Below, piece after piece: positions 1 through 6,374 of a stretch of DNA of 13,611 nucleotides (positions are counted from its first letter, which is position 1; every line of letters starts with the position of its first letter). Below the pieces are notes generated by a model. It searched no databases. It had not been told where the DNA came from and saw nothing but the letters and a program-made list of their open reading frames with translations. The position numbers and the translations under genes are program-made. The stretch is from DATLAN01 sp035527455 (GTDB lineage: Bacteria > Planctomycetota > Planctomycetia > Pirellulales > Thermoguttaceae). The stretch is from contig DATLAN010000165.1 in NCBI GenBank assembly GCA_035527455.1, positions 1 through 13,611 on the forward strand, given 5' to 3'.

Positions 1-101
1 TTCGAGGGAACAACACGCACCCAACAGATACGACCAACCAGCAGAACGAACTGCTCGATTGGCAACAGAAAACAAAAAACAGCACTCGAAAAGAGTCTAA
101 C

Positions 102-142
102 CGTCTCGTCCTGTAATAGATTCACGTCCTAGGAGCGAGACG
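102..142 (-). terminator. Possible terminator hairpin after the NHL lipoprotein gene
   Basis: CGTCTCG (102-108) is complementary to CGAGACG (136-142). The pairing can extend into TCCT/AGGA with one bulged base, leaving a loop of about 18 nt. On the minus strand it begins 22 nt after the stop of the NHL gene. The T-rich stretch (TTTTTTGTTTT on the minus strand) comes only about 20-30 nt after the stem, so it is not a textbook intrinsic terminator. Positions 1-101 hold nothing else I can identify. Confidence 0.3.
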
Positions 143-163
143 ACTACTTTGGAGATCCGTCGA

Positions 164-1087
164 TCACATCTTCACCCGATGGACCCGGTGGTTGTTCGTA
201 TCCAGCACGTGGATCTTTCCGCGGCTGTCGCGGACCAGGGCCCAGGGGTTGTGCATCTGTCCTTCGCCGCGGCCTTGGGTCCCCCAGCATCCCAGCGGCT
301 CGAGCGTCTCGCCGTCGTACCTGAGCTTCTGCACGCGGTGATTGCCGTACTCGCAGACGTAGACCGTATCCTCCTCGCCGAAGATCAGATCGTAGGGGTA
401 ATACAGCTCACCCAGGCCGCTGCCCTCGCGTCCCCACACGAGTTCGAGGTTCCCTTCCGTATCGAAGACCTGGATGCGATGGTTGCAGGCGTCGGCCACC
501 CAGATCCGGTCCTGCCGATCGACGGCCAGACTCTGCGGCAGCGCGAACCGGCCGGGCTCGCAGCCGTGGCCGCCCCACTGCAAGAGGAACTCCCCCTCGG
601 GCGAGAACTTCTGGATCCGGTCGTAGTCGCCTTTCTCGGCGATGTAGTAGTTCCCCTTCGAATCCTGCACCGCGTCGGTCACCTGGCCGAACTCGCCGGG
701 CCGATTGCCCGGCGTGCCGCCGATCTTGCGCAAGAGTTCACCCTCGGGAGAATAGACCAGAACCTGATAGTAGTGCGTGTCGGCCACCAGGAGGTTGTCA
801 TCGCATCCGATCGACAGTCCGGTCGGTTTTCCGTCCTCTTTCAGCGGAATCCGCCAACCGCGAAGGAAACGGCCTTCGGTGTCGAAGACCTGGATCCGGG
901 CCGTCTTGTCCACTACGTAGATCCGGTCGTATCGATCGATCGCCATCGCTCGGGGCCGCTGCAGCCGACCGTCGCCGACTCCCCGCGAACCCCAAGTCGC
1001 TTCCCGCGTACCGCAGTCGGTCGGGTCGGTGCCGCAGCCGGCCAGCAGGAGTATCAGCCACAGGCTGGACCATGAAGTTCTGCACAT
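164..1087 (-). CDS. NHL-repeat beta-propeller lipoprotein
   Basis: The product has 307 residues. Residues 1-18 form a lipoprotein signal with lipobox LAGC (Cys18), so the protein is probably lipid-anchored outside the inner membrane. The rest consists of about six NHL-type blades, each with a pattern like 'P..(A/L)AVD..(D/G).I.VAD..NHRIQVF...G'. Clear examples are SLAVDRQDRIWVADACNHRI and the C-terminal DTNNHRVHRVKM. Six blades fit a closed propeller used for binding ligands or proteins; no catalytic residues are evident, so the partner is unknown. The ATG at 1087 gives an intact signal peptide directly. The gene is divergent from the tsaC fusion, with 98 bp between the two starts. NHL propellers of this kind are common in planctomycetes and are often of unknown role. 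Confidence 0.85.
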   Translation of the reverse strand: MCRTSWSSLWLILLLAGCGTDPTDCGTREATWGSRGVGDGRLQRPRAMAIDRYDRIYVVDKTARIQVFDTEGRFLRGWRIPLKEDGKPTGLSIGCDDNLLVADTHYYQVLVYSPEGELLRKIGGTPGNRPGEFGQVTDAVQDSKGNYYIAEKGDYDRIQKFSPEGEFLLQWGGHGCEPGRFALPQSLAVDRQDRIWVADACNHRIQVFDTEGNLELVWGREGSGLGELYYPYDLIFGEEDTVYVCEYGNHRVQKLRYDGETLEPLGCWGTQGRGEGQMHNPWALVRDSRGKIHVLDTNNHRVHRVKM

Positions 1088-1107
1088 GCCGAGCGTCCGC
1101 CCTCGGG

Positions 1108-1137
1108 TTGACCGTTCCGCGTAACAGCCCGTATAGT
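1108..1137 (+). promoter_or_regulatory. Sigma-70-like promoter of the tsaC-phosphatase fusion gene
   Basis: A -35 box TTGACC (1108-1113) and a -10 box TATAGT (1132-1137) are separated by 18 bp. The predicted transcript start is near 1144, about 42 nt before the ATG at 1186. This argues against the longer open frame beginning at 1072, whose start would lie upstream of the promoter. Confidence 0.55.
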
Positions 1138-1185
1138 AGAATATTACGTCGAAGGAAGAAACGGCCGGGACGCTTGGGCCAGCTT

Positions 1186-2322
1186 ATGCCACCCGAGGTA
1201 ATTGATCTCGCTCATACCGAGGACTCGCGCGACGTCGTGCATCGAGCAGTCCAGGCGCTGGTCGAAGGTCGGCTGGTGGCCTTTCCCACCGAAACGGTCT
1301 ACGGCGTGGCGGCCAGCGCGCTGGACGAGCGGGCCGTGATGCGGCTGGTCGAGGTGAAAGAGCGGAAGCCGGGCCACGCCTTGCCGTTGGCCATCAAGAG
1401 CGCCGACGAAGCCCGGGACTATGCCCCCGACATGAGTCCGCTGGCCCAACGCCTTGCCCGGCGGTGTTGGCCGGGGCCGGTGACCCTGGTCGTCGACGAT
1501 TCCCATCCGGAGAGCCTTGTCCGGCAGTTGCCCGCGAAAGTCCAAGAGGCCGTCTCGCCGGAAAGTACGGTTGGTTTGCGCGTGCCGGGCCATCGGGTGA
1601 TCCTGGACGTGCTGCGGATGTTGGCCGGCCCGTTGGCGCTGTCCAGTGCGAATCGATCCGGCCAGCCGGACGCGGTTACCGCGGGCGAAGTGATCGATGC
1701 GTTGGGGGAGCATCTCGGTCTGGTTCTGGACGACGGGCCGTGCCGATTCGGACAGCCTTCCTCCGTGGTTCAGGTCAAAGACGACCAATACGAGATCCTT
1801 CGCCCCGGCGTCGTTCCCGAAAAGACGCTGCGCCGGCTATCGACGGCGATGGTGTTGTTGGTCTGTACGGGCAACACGTGTCGCAGCCCCATGGCGGAGA
1901 TCTCGCTACGTGAGATGCTGGCCAAGCGGCTGGACCTTTCGATCGAGGAAGTGGACGACCCGAAATCGGGCCGGCCGGGCGTGATCGTGATGTCGGCGGG
2001 CATCGCGGCCATGATGGGCGGCCGCGCCAGCCACGAGGCCGTCGAAACGATGGCCAGGCTGGGGCTGGACCTCCGCGGCCACGAGACGCAACCGCTGACC
2101 GAGACGCTGGTCAGGCACGCCGACACGATTTGGACGATGACCCGCTCGCACCGCGAGGCCATTGTTGCCCAGTGGCCGGACGCGGCCGAGCGGACGGCGT
2201 TGCTTTCCCTGGACGGATCGGACATCGTTGACCCGATCGGGGGGCCTCCGGAACGTTATCAGCGGTGTGCGTCCCAAATCCGTTTTGCGCTGGAGGCCCG
2301 GCTGGACGAATTCGACTTCTAG
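1186..2322 (+). CDS. Fusion of TsaC/YrdC threonylcarbamoyl-AMP synthase with a YwlE-type low-molecular-weight phosphatase
   Basis: The product has 378 residues and two domains. Residues 1-215 are a TsaC/YrdC/YwlC domain: FPTETVYG (33-40), KERK (58-61), SSANRSG (153-159). This family makes threonylcarbamoyl-AMP from Thr, bicarbonate and ATP for the t6A37 tRNA modification. The Sua5 C-terminal domain is absent. Residues 222-378 are a low-molecular-weight phosphatase: it begins MVLLVCTGNTCRSPMAE, with P-loop Cys227-X5-Arg233-Ser234 and the DP general-acid motif at Asp349. The Thr at P-loop position 231 matches B. subtilis YwlE, a protein-arginine phosphatase, rather than the Ile usual in tyrosine phosphatases. 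The junction falls at an internal Met, as if two adjacent genes lost a stop codon. ATG 1186 is chosen because the family N-terminus and the promoter fit it. rpiB follows 78 nt later. Confidence 0.9.
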   Translation: MPPEVIDLAHTEDSRDVVHRAVQALVEGRLVAFPTETVYGVAASALDERAVMRLVEVKERKPGHALPLAIKSADEARDYAPDMSPLAQRLARRCWPGPVTLVVDDSHPESLVRQLPAKVQEAVSPESTVGLRVPGHRVILDVLRMLAGPLALSSANRSGQPDAVTAGEVIDALGEHLGLVLDDGPCRFGQPSSVVQVKDDQYEILRPGVVPEKTLRRLSTAMVLLVCTGNTCRSPMAEISLREMLAKRLDLSIEEVDDPKSGRPGVIVMSAGIAAMMGGRASHEAVETMARLGLDLRGHETQPLTETLVRHADTIWTMTRSHREAIVAQWPDAAERTALLSLDGSDIVDPIGGPPERYQRCASQIRFALEARLDEFDF

Positions 2323-2400
2323 AGTAACAATGGATGTGGGGAGCAACTCGGGTCTTGGTCCCCCTTCGATCCGTACTCTGCTTGTAAGGTCTCATGGCTC

Positions 2401-2856
2401 ATGCGAATTGCGGTTGGTAGCGACCATCGTGGTTATTCCGTTCGATCCAAGGTGATCGAGTTGGTGGAACGCCTCGGGCACGAGGTCGTGGACATGGGGA
2501 CCTTTACTCCGGAGGCGGTGGATTATCCCGACGTCGCGGCGATCGTAGCCCCGAAAGTCGGCAGCGGCGAAGTCGACCGGGGGATTCTGGTCTGCGGCAC
2601 GGGGATGGGGATGTGCATCGCCGCGAACAAGTTTCACGGTGTCCGGGCGGCCCCCTGTCACGACGCGCTGACCGCCGAGATGAGCCGCCGCCACAACGAC
2701 ACGAACGTCTTGTGCCTCTCGGCCGATCTACTCGGCGAACGGCTGATCGACCGCATGATCGAACTCTGGTTGACGACTCCCTTCGAGGGCGGTCGTCACG
2801 CCCGGCGCATCGAGAAGATTACCCGCCTCGAACAGCAGCCCTTGGCAGACGGTTGA
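2401..2856 (+). CDS. rpiB: Ribose-5-phosphate isomerase B (RpiB/LacAB family)
   Basis: The product has 151 residues, the usual RpiB length. It interconverts ribose 5-phosphate and ribulose 5-phosphate in the non-oxidative pentose phosphate pathway, in the cytoplasm. Visible motifs are MRIAVGSDHRG at the N-terminus, VDYPDVA (40-46), VCGTGMGMCIAANK with catalytic-base Cys65, and RRHNDTN with His98, a conserved ring-opening residue. An AAGG Shine-Dalgarno-like sequence (2386-2389) lies 11 nt before the ATG; another ATG at 2394 is out of frame. The gene follows the TsaC-phosphatase fusion, matching the ywlC-ywlE-ywlF (rpiB) order of Bacillus. No separate promoter was seen in the 78-nt gap, so co-transcription is likely. 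Some family members act on allose or galactose 6-phosphates, but the sequence gives no special reason to prefer that here. Confidence 0.93.
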   Translation: MRIAVGSDHRGYSVRSKVIELVERLGHEVVDMGTFTPEAVDYPDVAAIVAPKVGSGEVDRGILVCGTGMGMCIAANKFHGVRAAPCHDALTAEMSRRHNDTNVLCLSADLLGERLIDRMIELWLTTPFEGGRHARRIEKITRLEQQPLADG

Positions 2857-3002
2857 ACCCGTCGAAGGGTGCGTCTCTTGTCTACGGACAACCGCTTAGC
2901 CGACTTTTCGGTTTATTCCGATTATTCCGGACCGGGATCGGGGTCGTAACGGCTTTGGTCAAGAAAATTAGCAGGAACCTCATGTCCGAGGGTGGCAGGC
3001 TC

Positions 3003-3031
3003 TTGGAAATTTTTCCAGTTCTTGCTAAAGT
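3003..3031 (+). promoter_or_regulatory. Candidate promoter of the conserved hypothetical gene
   Basis: TTGGAA (3003-3008) and TAAAGT (3026-3031) are 17 bp apart, each matching four of six sigma-70 consensus bases. The predicted start would leave a leader of about 64 nt before the ATG at 3101. The rest of the 2857-3100 gap shows no gene. It contains a short AT-richer stretch with repeated ATTCCG (2917-2932) and a small palindrome TGGAA-ATTT-TTCCA (3004-3017). Confidence 0.3.
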
Positions 3032-3100
3032 CGAATCTTAGACTCGGACCCCGTCGCAACCACCTGTTCTGCCATCTTCTCGAGGCAAGGGTACCGTTCC

Positions 3101-3685
3101 ATGCATCAATCTCGTCGCCCCCACCCGGACGAAGTCGAACAGCTACTTCGCAATGCCGAACTGCGCAACGAACTAGAGCGTTACTTCGACGAGTCGATCA
3201 GCCGCGTGAATATCCAGCACTTCTCGCTTGCGGCCGAGAACGAGTTCTTGGCGTGCATGCTCGCCTGGGAGCAGGCGCCCGTTCTGCCGATCTATCGGTG
3301 GTTCGAGCCGGAGTTGCGGCCGCCGCGTCCCGAATCGCTCAACGACGAAGACCTCAAGTGCATCCTCTGGGACGTGATTCGCAAGCTCTCCCGACGGCGG
3401 ATCGTGATGGACTTCACCGATCACCTTTCGGACTGCCAACTGTACTGCCTGATTTACCGGGATATTCTGCCCGCGCGGGAAAAGAAAATGGACAGACCGG
3501 GCAACTACCTGCACTGGGATTGCACGGGTCCGAACCCGGATCCGGACGTGTGGCTTCGCTATTACGCGACCGAGGAAGAGCGGACCGACTGGTCAAGCAC
3601 TTACCACCAGCCGCTTCCGCCCGCGGCTCCACCACCCCATCCCCGAAAGCTGCCGAGGGAACCCGAGCAGGCGGACGAGGTCTAG
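3101..3685 (+). CDS. Conserved hypothetical protein with proline-rich tail
   Basis: The product has 194 residues. I do not recognise a named domain. The protein is cytoplasmic by appearance: there is no signal peptide or membrane segment. Residues 10-120 are predicted mostly helical and charged, with an N-terminal motif EVEQLLRNAELRNELERYFDE and a central ILWDVIRKLSRRRIVMDFTDHL. A compact aromatic motif NYLHWDC (135-141) is followed by DPDVWLRYYATEEER (147-161). The last 25 residues are rich in Pro and charged residues and are probably disordered. I recall similar small proteins with NYLHWDC-like motifs in planctomycetes, but that is memory, not a search. CAAGG (3086-3090) lies about 10 nt before ATG 3101 as a Shine-Dalgarno. 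The stop TAG (3683-3685) directly abuts the stop of the convergent regulator gene. Confidence 0.8.
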   Translation: MHQSRRPHPDEVEQLLRNAELRNELERYFDESISRVNIQHFSLAAENEFLACMLAWEQAPVLPIYRWFEPELRPPRPESLNDEDLKCILWDVIRKLSRRRIVMDFTDHLSDCQLYCLIYRDILPAREKKMDRPGNYLHWDCTGPNPDPDVWLRYYATEEERTDWSSTYHQPLPPAAPPPHPRKLPREPEQADEV

Positions 3686-4630
3686 CTACGTCAGGTCGTG
3701 CTTCTTGAGTTTTCGGGCGAGCGTGGCGCGATGGACTTGGAGCATTCGCGCCGCTTGGCGCTGGTTGTAATTGGTATGCTCCATCGCTTGGACGATCGCC
3801 CGACGCTCCACCTGGTTCAGACTCATCATCTCGGGCGACGGTCTGCTCGAATCCGATTCGGCCAAGAGCATTTCGGTCAGGATTTCCGGCTGCAGCCCGG
3901 TGGCGTAAAGCCGTTCGACCCAGGAAGCCAACTCGCGGACGTTGCCCGGCCAGGGATATTCCGCCAGGCAGAGCCGGATGTCCCGATCGATGGCGATTTC
4001 CTCGCGATCGTAGCGCCCGGCGTTGAGCGAAACGAAATGCTCCAGCAGGACGGGAACGTCCTCCGGCCGGTCGCGCAACGGGGGAATGACGATCCGAACG
4101 ACGTTCAGCCGGTAGAAGAGATCCTGGCGGAACTCGCCGTGGTTGACCATGTCCCGCAAGTTCCGGTTGGTGCCGGCGATGAACCGCGTGTCCACCTTCA
4201 CCGGGATCGGCTTGCCCACCGGCATCACTTCCTGATTCTGCAACACGCGGAGCAATTTCGGCTGAAGATGGAGCGGGATCTCGCCGACCTCGTCCAGGAA
4301 GATCGTGCCTCCGTCGGCCGTGCGCACCAACCCGAGCATGTTCTGCTCCGCACCGGTAAACGCACCACGGACGTGTCCGAAGAACTGGCTCTCGAAGAGC
4401 GACTCGCTGATGCCGGCGCAATTGACGGGGATGAAAGCGCAACCGCTACGACGGCTTTTTCTCCAGATCCTTCGGGCAAGCAACTCCTTACCCGTTCCGC
4501 TATCCCCTTCGATAAGAACACAACAGTCGCTGACGGCGACGTTGTCGGCCAGATGGAGGACATCACGAATCGCCTTGGACACCCCCACGATGGGGTGTGC
4601 TTCCGACTCCTTCCCTGCGCTACGATTCAT
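3686..4630 (-). CDS. Sigma-54-dependent transcriptional activator without sensor domain (AAA+ and Fis-type HTH)
   Basis: The product has 314 residues. It has a bacterial enhancer-binding AAA+ domain (about 12-250): Walker A GDSGTGKE (42-49), the sigma-54-contacting loop GAFTGA (89-94), Walker B TIFLDE (109-114), FRQDLFYRL arginine-finger region, and YPWPGNVREL sensor II. A Fis-type HTH occupies roughly 275-312 (NYNQRQAARMLQVHRATLARKL). The intact GAFTGA loop predicts real sigma-54 activation. There is no N-terminal receiver, GAF or PAS domain, so the architecture resembles PspF, which is controlled by a partner protein or by its own expression. ATG 4630 is preceded by GGAAGGG nine nt upstream. 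A longer frame from 4816 has an N-terminus of low-complexity basic residues and is unlikely. Target genes cannot be named from this window. Confidence 0.9.
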   Translation of the reverse strand: MNRSAGKESEAHPIVGVSKAIRDVLHLADNVAVSDCCVLIEGDSGTGKELLARRIWRKSRRSGCAFIPVNCAGISESLFESQFFGHVRGAFTGAEQNMLGLVRTADGGTIFLDEVGEIPLHLQPKLLRVLQNQEVMPVGKPIPVKVDTRFIAGTNRNLRDMVNHGEFRQDLFYRLNVVRIVIPPLRDRPEDVPVLLEHFVSLNAGRYDREEIAIDRDIRLCLAEYPWPGNVRELASWVERLYATGLQPEILTEMLLAESDSSRPSPEMMSLNQVERRAIVQAMEHTNYNQRQAARMLQVHRATLARKLKKHDLT

Positions 4631-4725
4631 GCTCCAAATCCCTTCCGGTCGCCCGCATGGGGCGATTCCCTCAGACGACCGTATTGATTCCGCGCTGCCT
4701 CCGTTTAGTGTTACAGCCTTCTTTA

Positions 4726-4782
4726 TCACCCGTTGTTCCGGGCGTCTTCGATCAGGCCGACCATGTGGGCGGCTTCGGACAT
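4726..4782 (-). CDS. Possible 18-residue leader peptide upstream of the sigma-54 activator
   Basis: A minus-strand ATG at 4782 is preceded by GAAGG with a 5-nt spacer. It opens an 18-codon frame, MSEAAHMVGLIEDARNNG, that ends in the tandem stops TGA TAA. The ATG is about 26 nt downstream of the transcript start predicted from the 4815-4842 promoter, and the stop is 95 nt before the activator's ATG. Position and ribosome binding site fit a leader ORF that could tie regulator translation to growth or to an amino acid. No run of one codon suggests classical attenuation. It may also be chance; conservation among relatives has not been tested. Confidence 0.25.
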   Translation of the reverse strand: MSEAAHMVGLIEDARNNG

Positions 4783-4814
4783 CGCTACCTTCGCGCCCCC
4801 ACCGGATACATACC

Positions 4815-4842
4815 AAGATAATCCTTTTGTAAGGATTGTCAA
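4815..4842 (-). promoter_or_regulatory. Sigma-70-like promoter with spacer palindrome, upstream of the sigma-54 activator
   Basis: Read on the minus strand, a perfect -35 TTGACA (4842-4837) and a -10 TATCTT (4820-4815) are separated by 16 bp. A perfect 7-bp inverted repeat AATCCTT-TTGT-AAGGATT (plus-strand 4820-4837) fills the spacer, which is where a repressor operator would block polymerase. The predicted transcript starts near 4808, giving a leader of about 178 nt before the activator's ATG. Confidence 0.5.
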
Positions 4843-5053
4843 CGATTTGCGATGCGTAAAACCGTGCGAAACGGAAAAATCGTGATGTTTTTCATGGGGG
4901 ACATTGACACGACTTGTGCCGGCGCGGCCGAAGGGCTTGTGGAATCTAGTATTATTACCATTTGTAGTTAGCTCTAAGGACGTACACCACGTGGCTAAGA
5001 CTCCGATGGTACCCATCCATAATTCCTCCGGTAAACGGTCGGCAGAGCGGCCT

Positions 5054-6151
5054 TCACTCGATCCAACCGCCACCCAAGACCCTCTCGCCGTCGTAGCAGA
5101 CGGCCGCCTGTCCGGGCGCGACGCCGTAGCAGGGCTCCGCGAAGCGGATGCGGAAACGGTTGCCCGGGAGGAATTCGACCGTGGCATCTGCGGGCCGGCT
5201 GCGGTAGCGGATTTTTACCTGGCAGCGCAGCGATCCGGTCGACTCCTCGATCAGCCAGTTGGCCTCTTGAGCCGCAAGTTCTTTTCTGGCAAGATCTTCC
5301 TTCGTCCCGACGACTACCCGCCGCGTGTCGCGATCGATCCGTACCACGTAGCGTGGCTCGCCGAAGGCCACGCCAAGCCCCTTGCGCTGGCCGATCGTGA
5401 AACGCTCCAGCCCTTCGTGACGGCCCACGACCGTTCCGTCCATGGTCACAATTTCACCGGAGGTCGGGACTTCGCCACAATGCTCTTTGACGAATCGGGC
5501 GTGGTCCTGATCGGGTACAAAGCAGATTTCCTGACTGTCGCGCTTGCCGGCCACGCGGAGTCCCAGCCGGCCGGCGATCCGGCGGATTTCGTCCTTGCCG
5601 TACGTGCCGACCGGAAACATCAGCCGCTTCAGCAGGGACCGATCGATCCCGAAAAGCACGTAGGATTGGTCCTTGGAAAGGTCACGGCCGCGGCACAAGG
5701 CCGTTTCGGCCGGCTCGCGAGAGGACGGATCCCGCGATCCGATGCCCTCCAAACGGGCGTAGTGACCGGTAGCGACGAACTCGGCACCCACGCTATCGGC
5801 GTATTCGAACAGTCGGCCGAACTTCAACCAGGTGTTGCAGACGATACACGGGTTGGGCGTGCGGCCGGCGATGTAGGCCTCGACGAAATAGTCGACGATG
5901 CGGCCGAATTCGGCCTCGAAGTTCACCGCATAGAAAGGGATGCCCAGCATGTCGGCCACTCGGCGTGCATCGGCCGCGTCGGCGGCGCTGCAGCACCCCT
6001 GTTTGTGCCGGGCCGACCCATCGCAAACGTTCTTCGGCTGCTGCCCGTGCCGCATGAACAGGCCGATCACCTCGTGCCCTTGCTCGCGCAGCAGCCAAGC
6101 CGCCACGCTGCTATCCACGCCGCCCGACATGGCCAATACGACACGCGCCAT
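5054..6151 (-). CDS. mnmA: tRNA-specific 2-thiouridylase MnmA
   Basis: The product has 365 residues, typical for MnmA. It thiolates U34 of Lys, Glu and Gln tRNAs, using ATP to adenylate the base and sulfur delivered as persulfide. The PP-loop SGGVDSS is at 9-15. GRTPNPCIVCN gives Cys102 and Cys105, and SQEICF gives the catalytic persulfide Cys210. TGHYAR (128-133) and FTIGQRKGLGV (251-261) are further family signatures. The E. coli enzyme has Asp at the position of Cys102, so this is the CxxC variant. An extra Cys pair lies in QGCCSAADAADARRVA (51-66), a pattern I recall from other bacterial MnmA proteins. ATG 6151 gives the family N-terminus MARVVLAMSGG; an in-frame ATG at 6319 would add 56 unlikely residues. 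The ribosome site is weak (GAGA). The gene is divergent from prfB. Confidence 0.95.
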   Translation of the reverse strand: MARVVLAMSGGVDSSVAAWLLREQGHEVIGLFMRHGQQPKNVCDGSARHKQGCCSAADAADARRVADMLGIPFYAVNFEAEFGRIVDYFVEAYIAGRTPNPCIVCNTWLKFGRLFEYADSVGAEFVATGHYARLEGIGSRDPSSREPAETALCRGRDLSKDQSYVLFGIDRSLLKRLMFPVGTYGKDEIRRIAGRLGLRVAGKRDSQEICFVPDQDHARFVKEHCGEVPTSGEIVTMDGTVVGRHEGLERFTIGQRKGLGVAFGEPRYVVRIDRDTRRVVVGTKEDLARKELAAQEANWLIEESTGSLRCQVKIRYRSRPADATVEFLPGNRFRIRFAEPCYGVAPGQAAVCYDGERVLGGGWIE

Positions 6152-6246
6152 TGATTCTCGACCAGACGAATGTGGGTTGTTACGATTCCCGGGCCCCCTT
6201 CCAGTGAAGTCTATCGGTTCATCGACAATCCTCCAAACCACTCGGT

Positions 6247-6275
6247 CTTTCCCGGTGGGCCGGCGCCGATATAAT
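6247..6275 (+). promoter_or_regulatory. Candidate prfB promoter
   Basis: A perfect -10 TATAAT (6270-6275) has only a weak -35 (TTTCCC, 6247-6252) at 17 bp. The transcript would begin near 6282, leaving about 93 nt before the prfB ATG. The 6152-6374 gap must also hold the promoter of divergent mnmA, for which I see no good candidate. Confidence 0.4.
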
Positions 6276-6374
6276 AGGTTGCTTGCCCAGAGGCGGCCTG
6301 CGTCGAAGGGGGCGTCCAATCACATGGAGCCCGCCCCTACAGTAGGAACACACACCCCGCGAAGGAGTCTATTC

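Larger units (their letters stand above)
4631..5053. other. 423-bp non-coding region between mnmA and the sigma-54 activator
   Basis: No convincing full-size gene lies here. On the minus strand it holds a candidate promoter (4815-4842), a palindrome inside it, a possible 18-codon leader ORF (4726-4782) and a small hairpin CGCCC-CATGC-GGGCG just upstream of the regulator's ribosome binding site. Nearer mnmA there is a strong GGAGG ribosome-binding-like site (5024-5028) followed by very short minus-strand frames of unclear meaning. The stretch from about 4800 to 4970 is more AT-rich than its surroundings. Confidence 0.6.

Noticed and set aside
149..1075. Long plus-strand open frame opposite the NHL gene
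   Set aside because: The minus strand encodes a clear lipoprotein propeller; the plus frame is an antisense by-product of GC-rich codon use and has no recognisable domain.
1072..1185. Longer N-terminus for the TsaC-phosphatase fusion starting at 1072
   Set aside because: The start would lie upstream of a good promoter and overlap the divergent gene; the extra 38 residues are basic and not TsaC-like.
2993..3008. Sigma-54 promoter (TGGCAG...TTGG) upstream of the conserved hypothetical
   Set aside because: The spacing between the GG and the second element is one base short, and the invariant GC at -12 is GG.
3698..4687. 329-codon plus-strand frame opposite the sigma-54 activator
   Set aside because: It is the antisense of strongly conserved AAA+ motifs and has no features of its own.
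4904..6154. 416-codon plus-strand frame opposite mnmA
   Set aside because: It spans exactly the MnmA coding region in antisense and has no domain or ribosome binding site.
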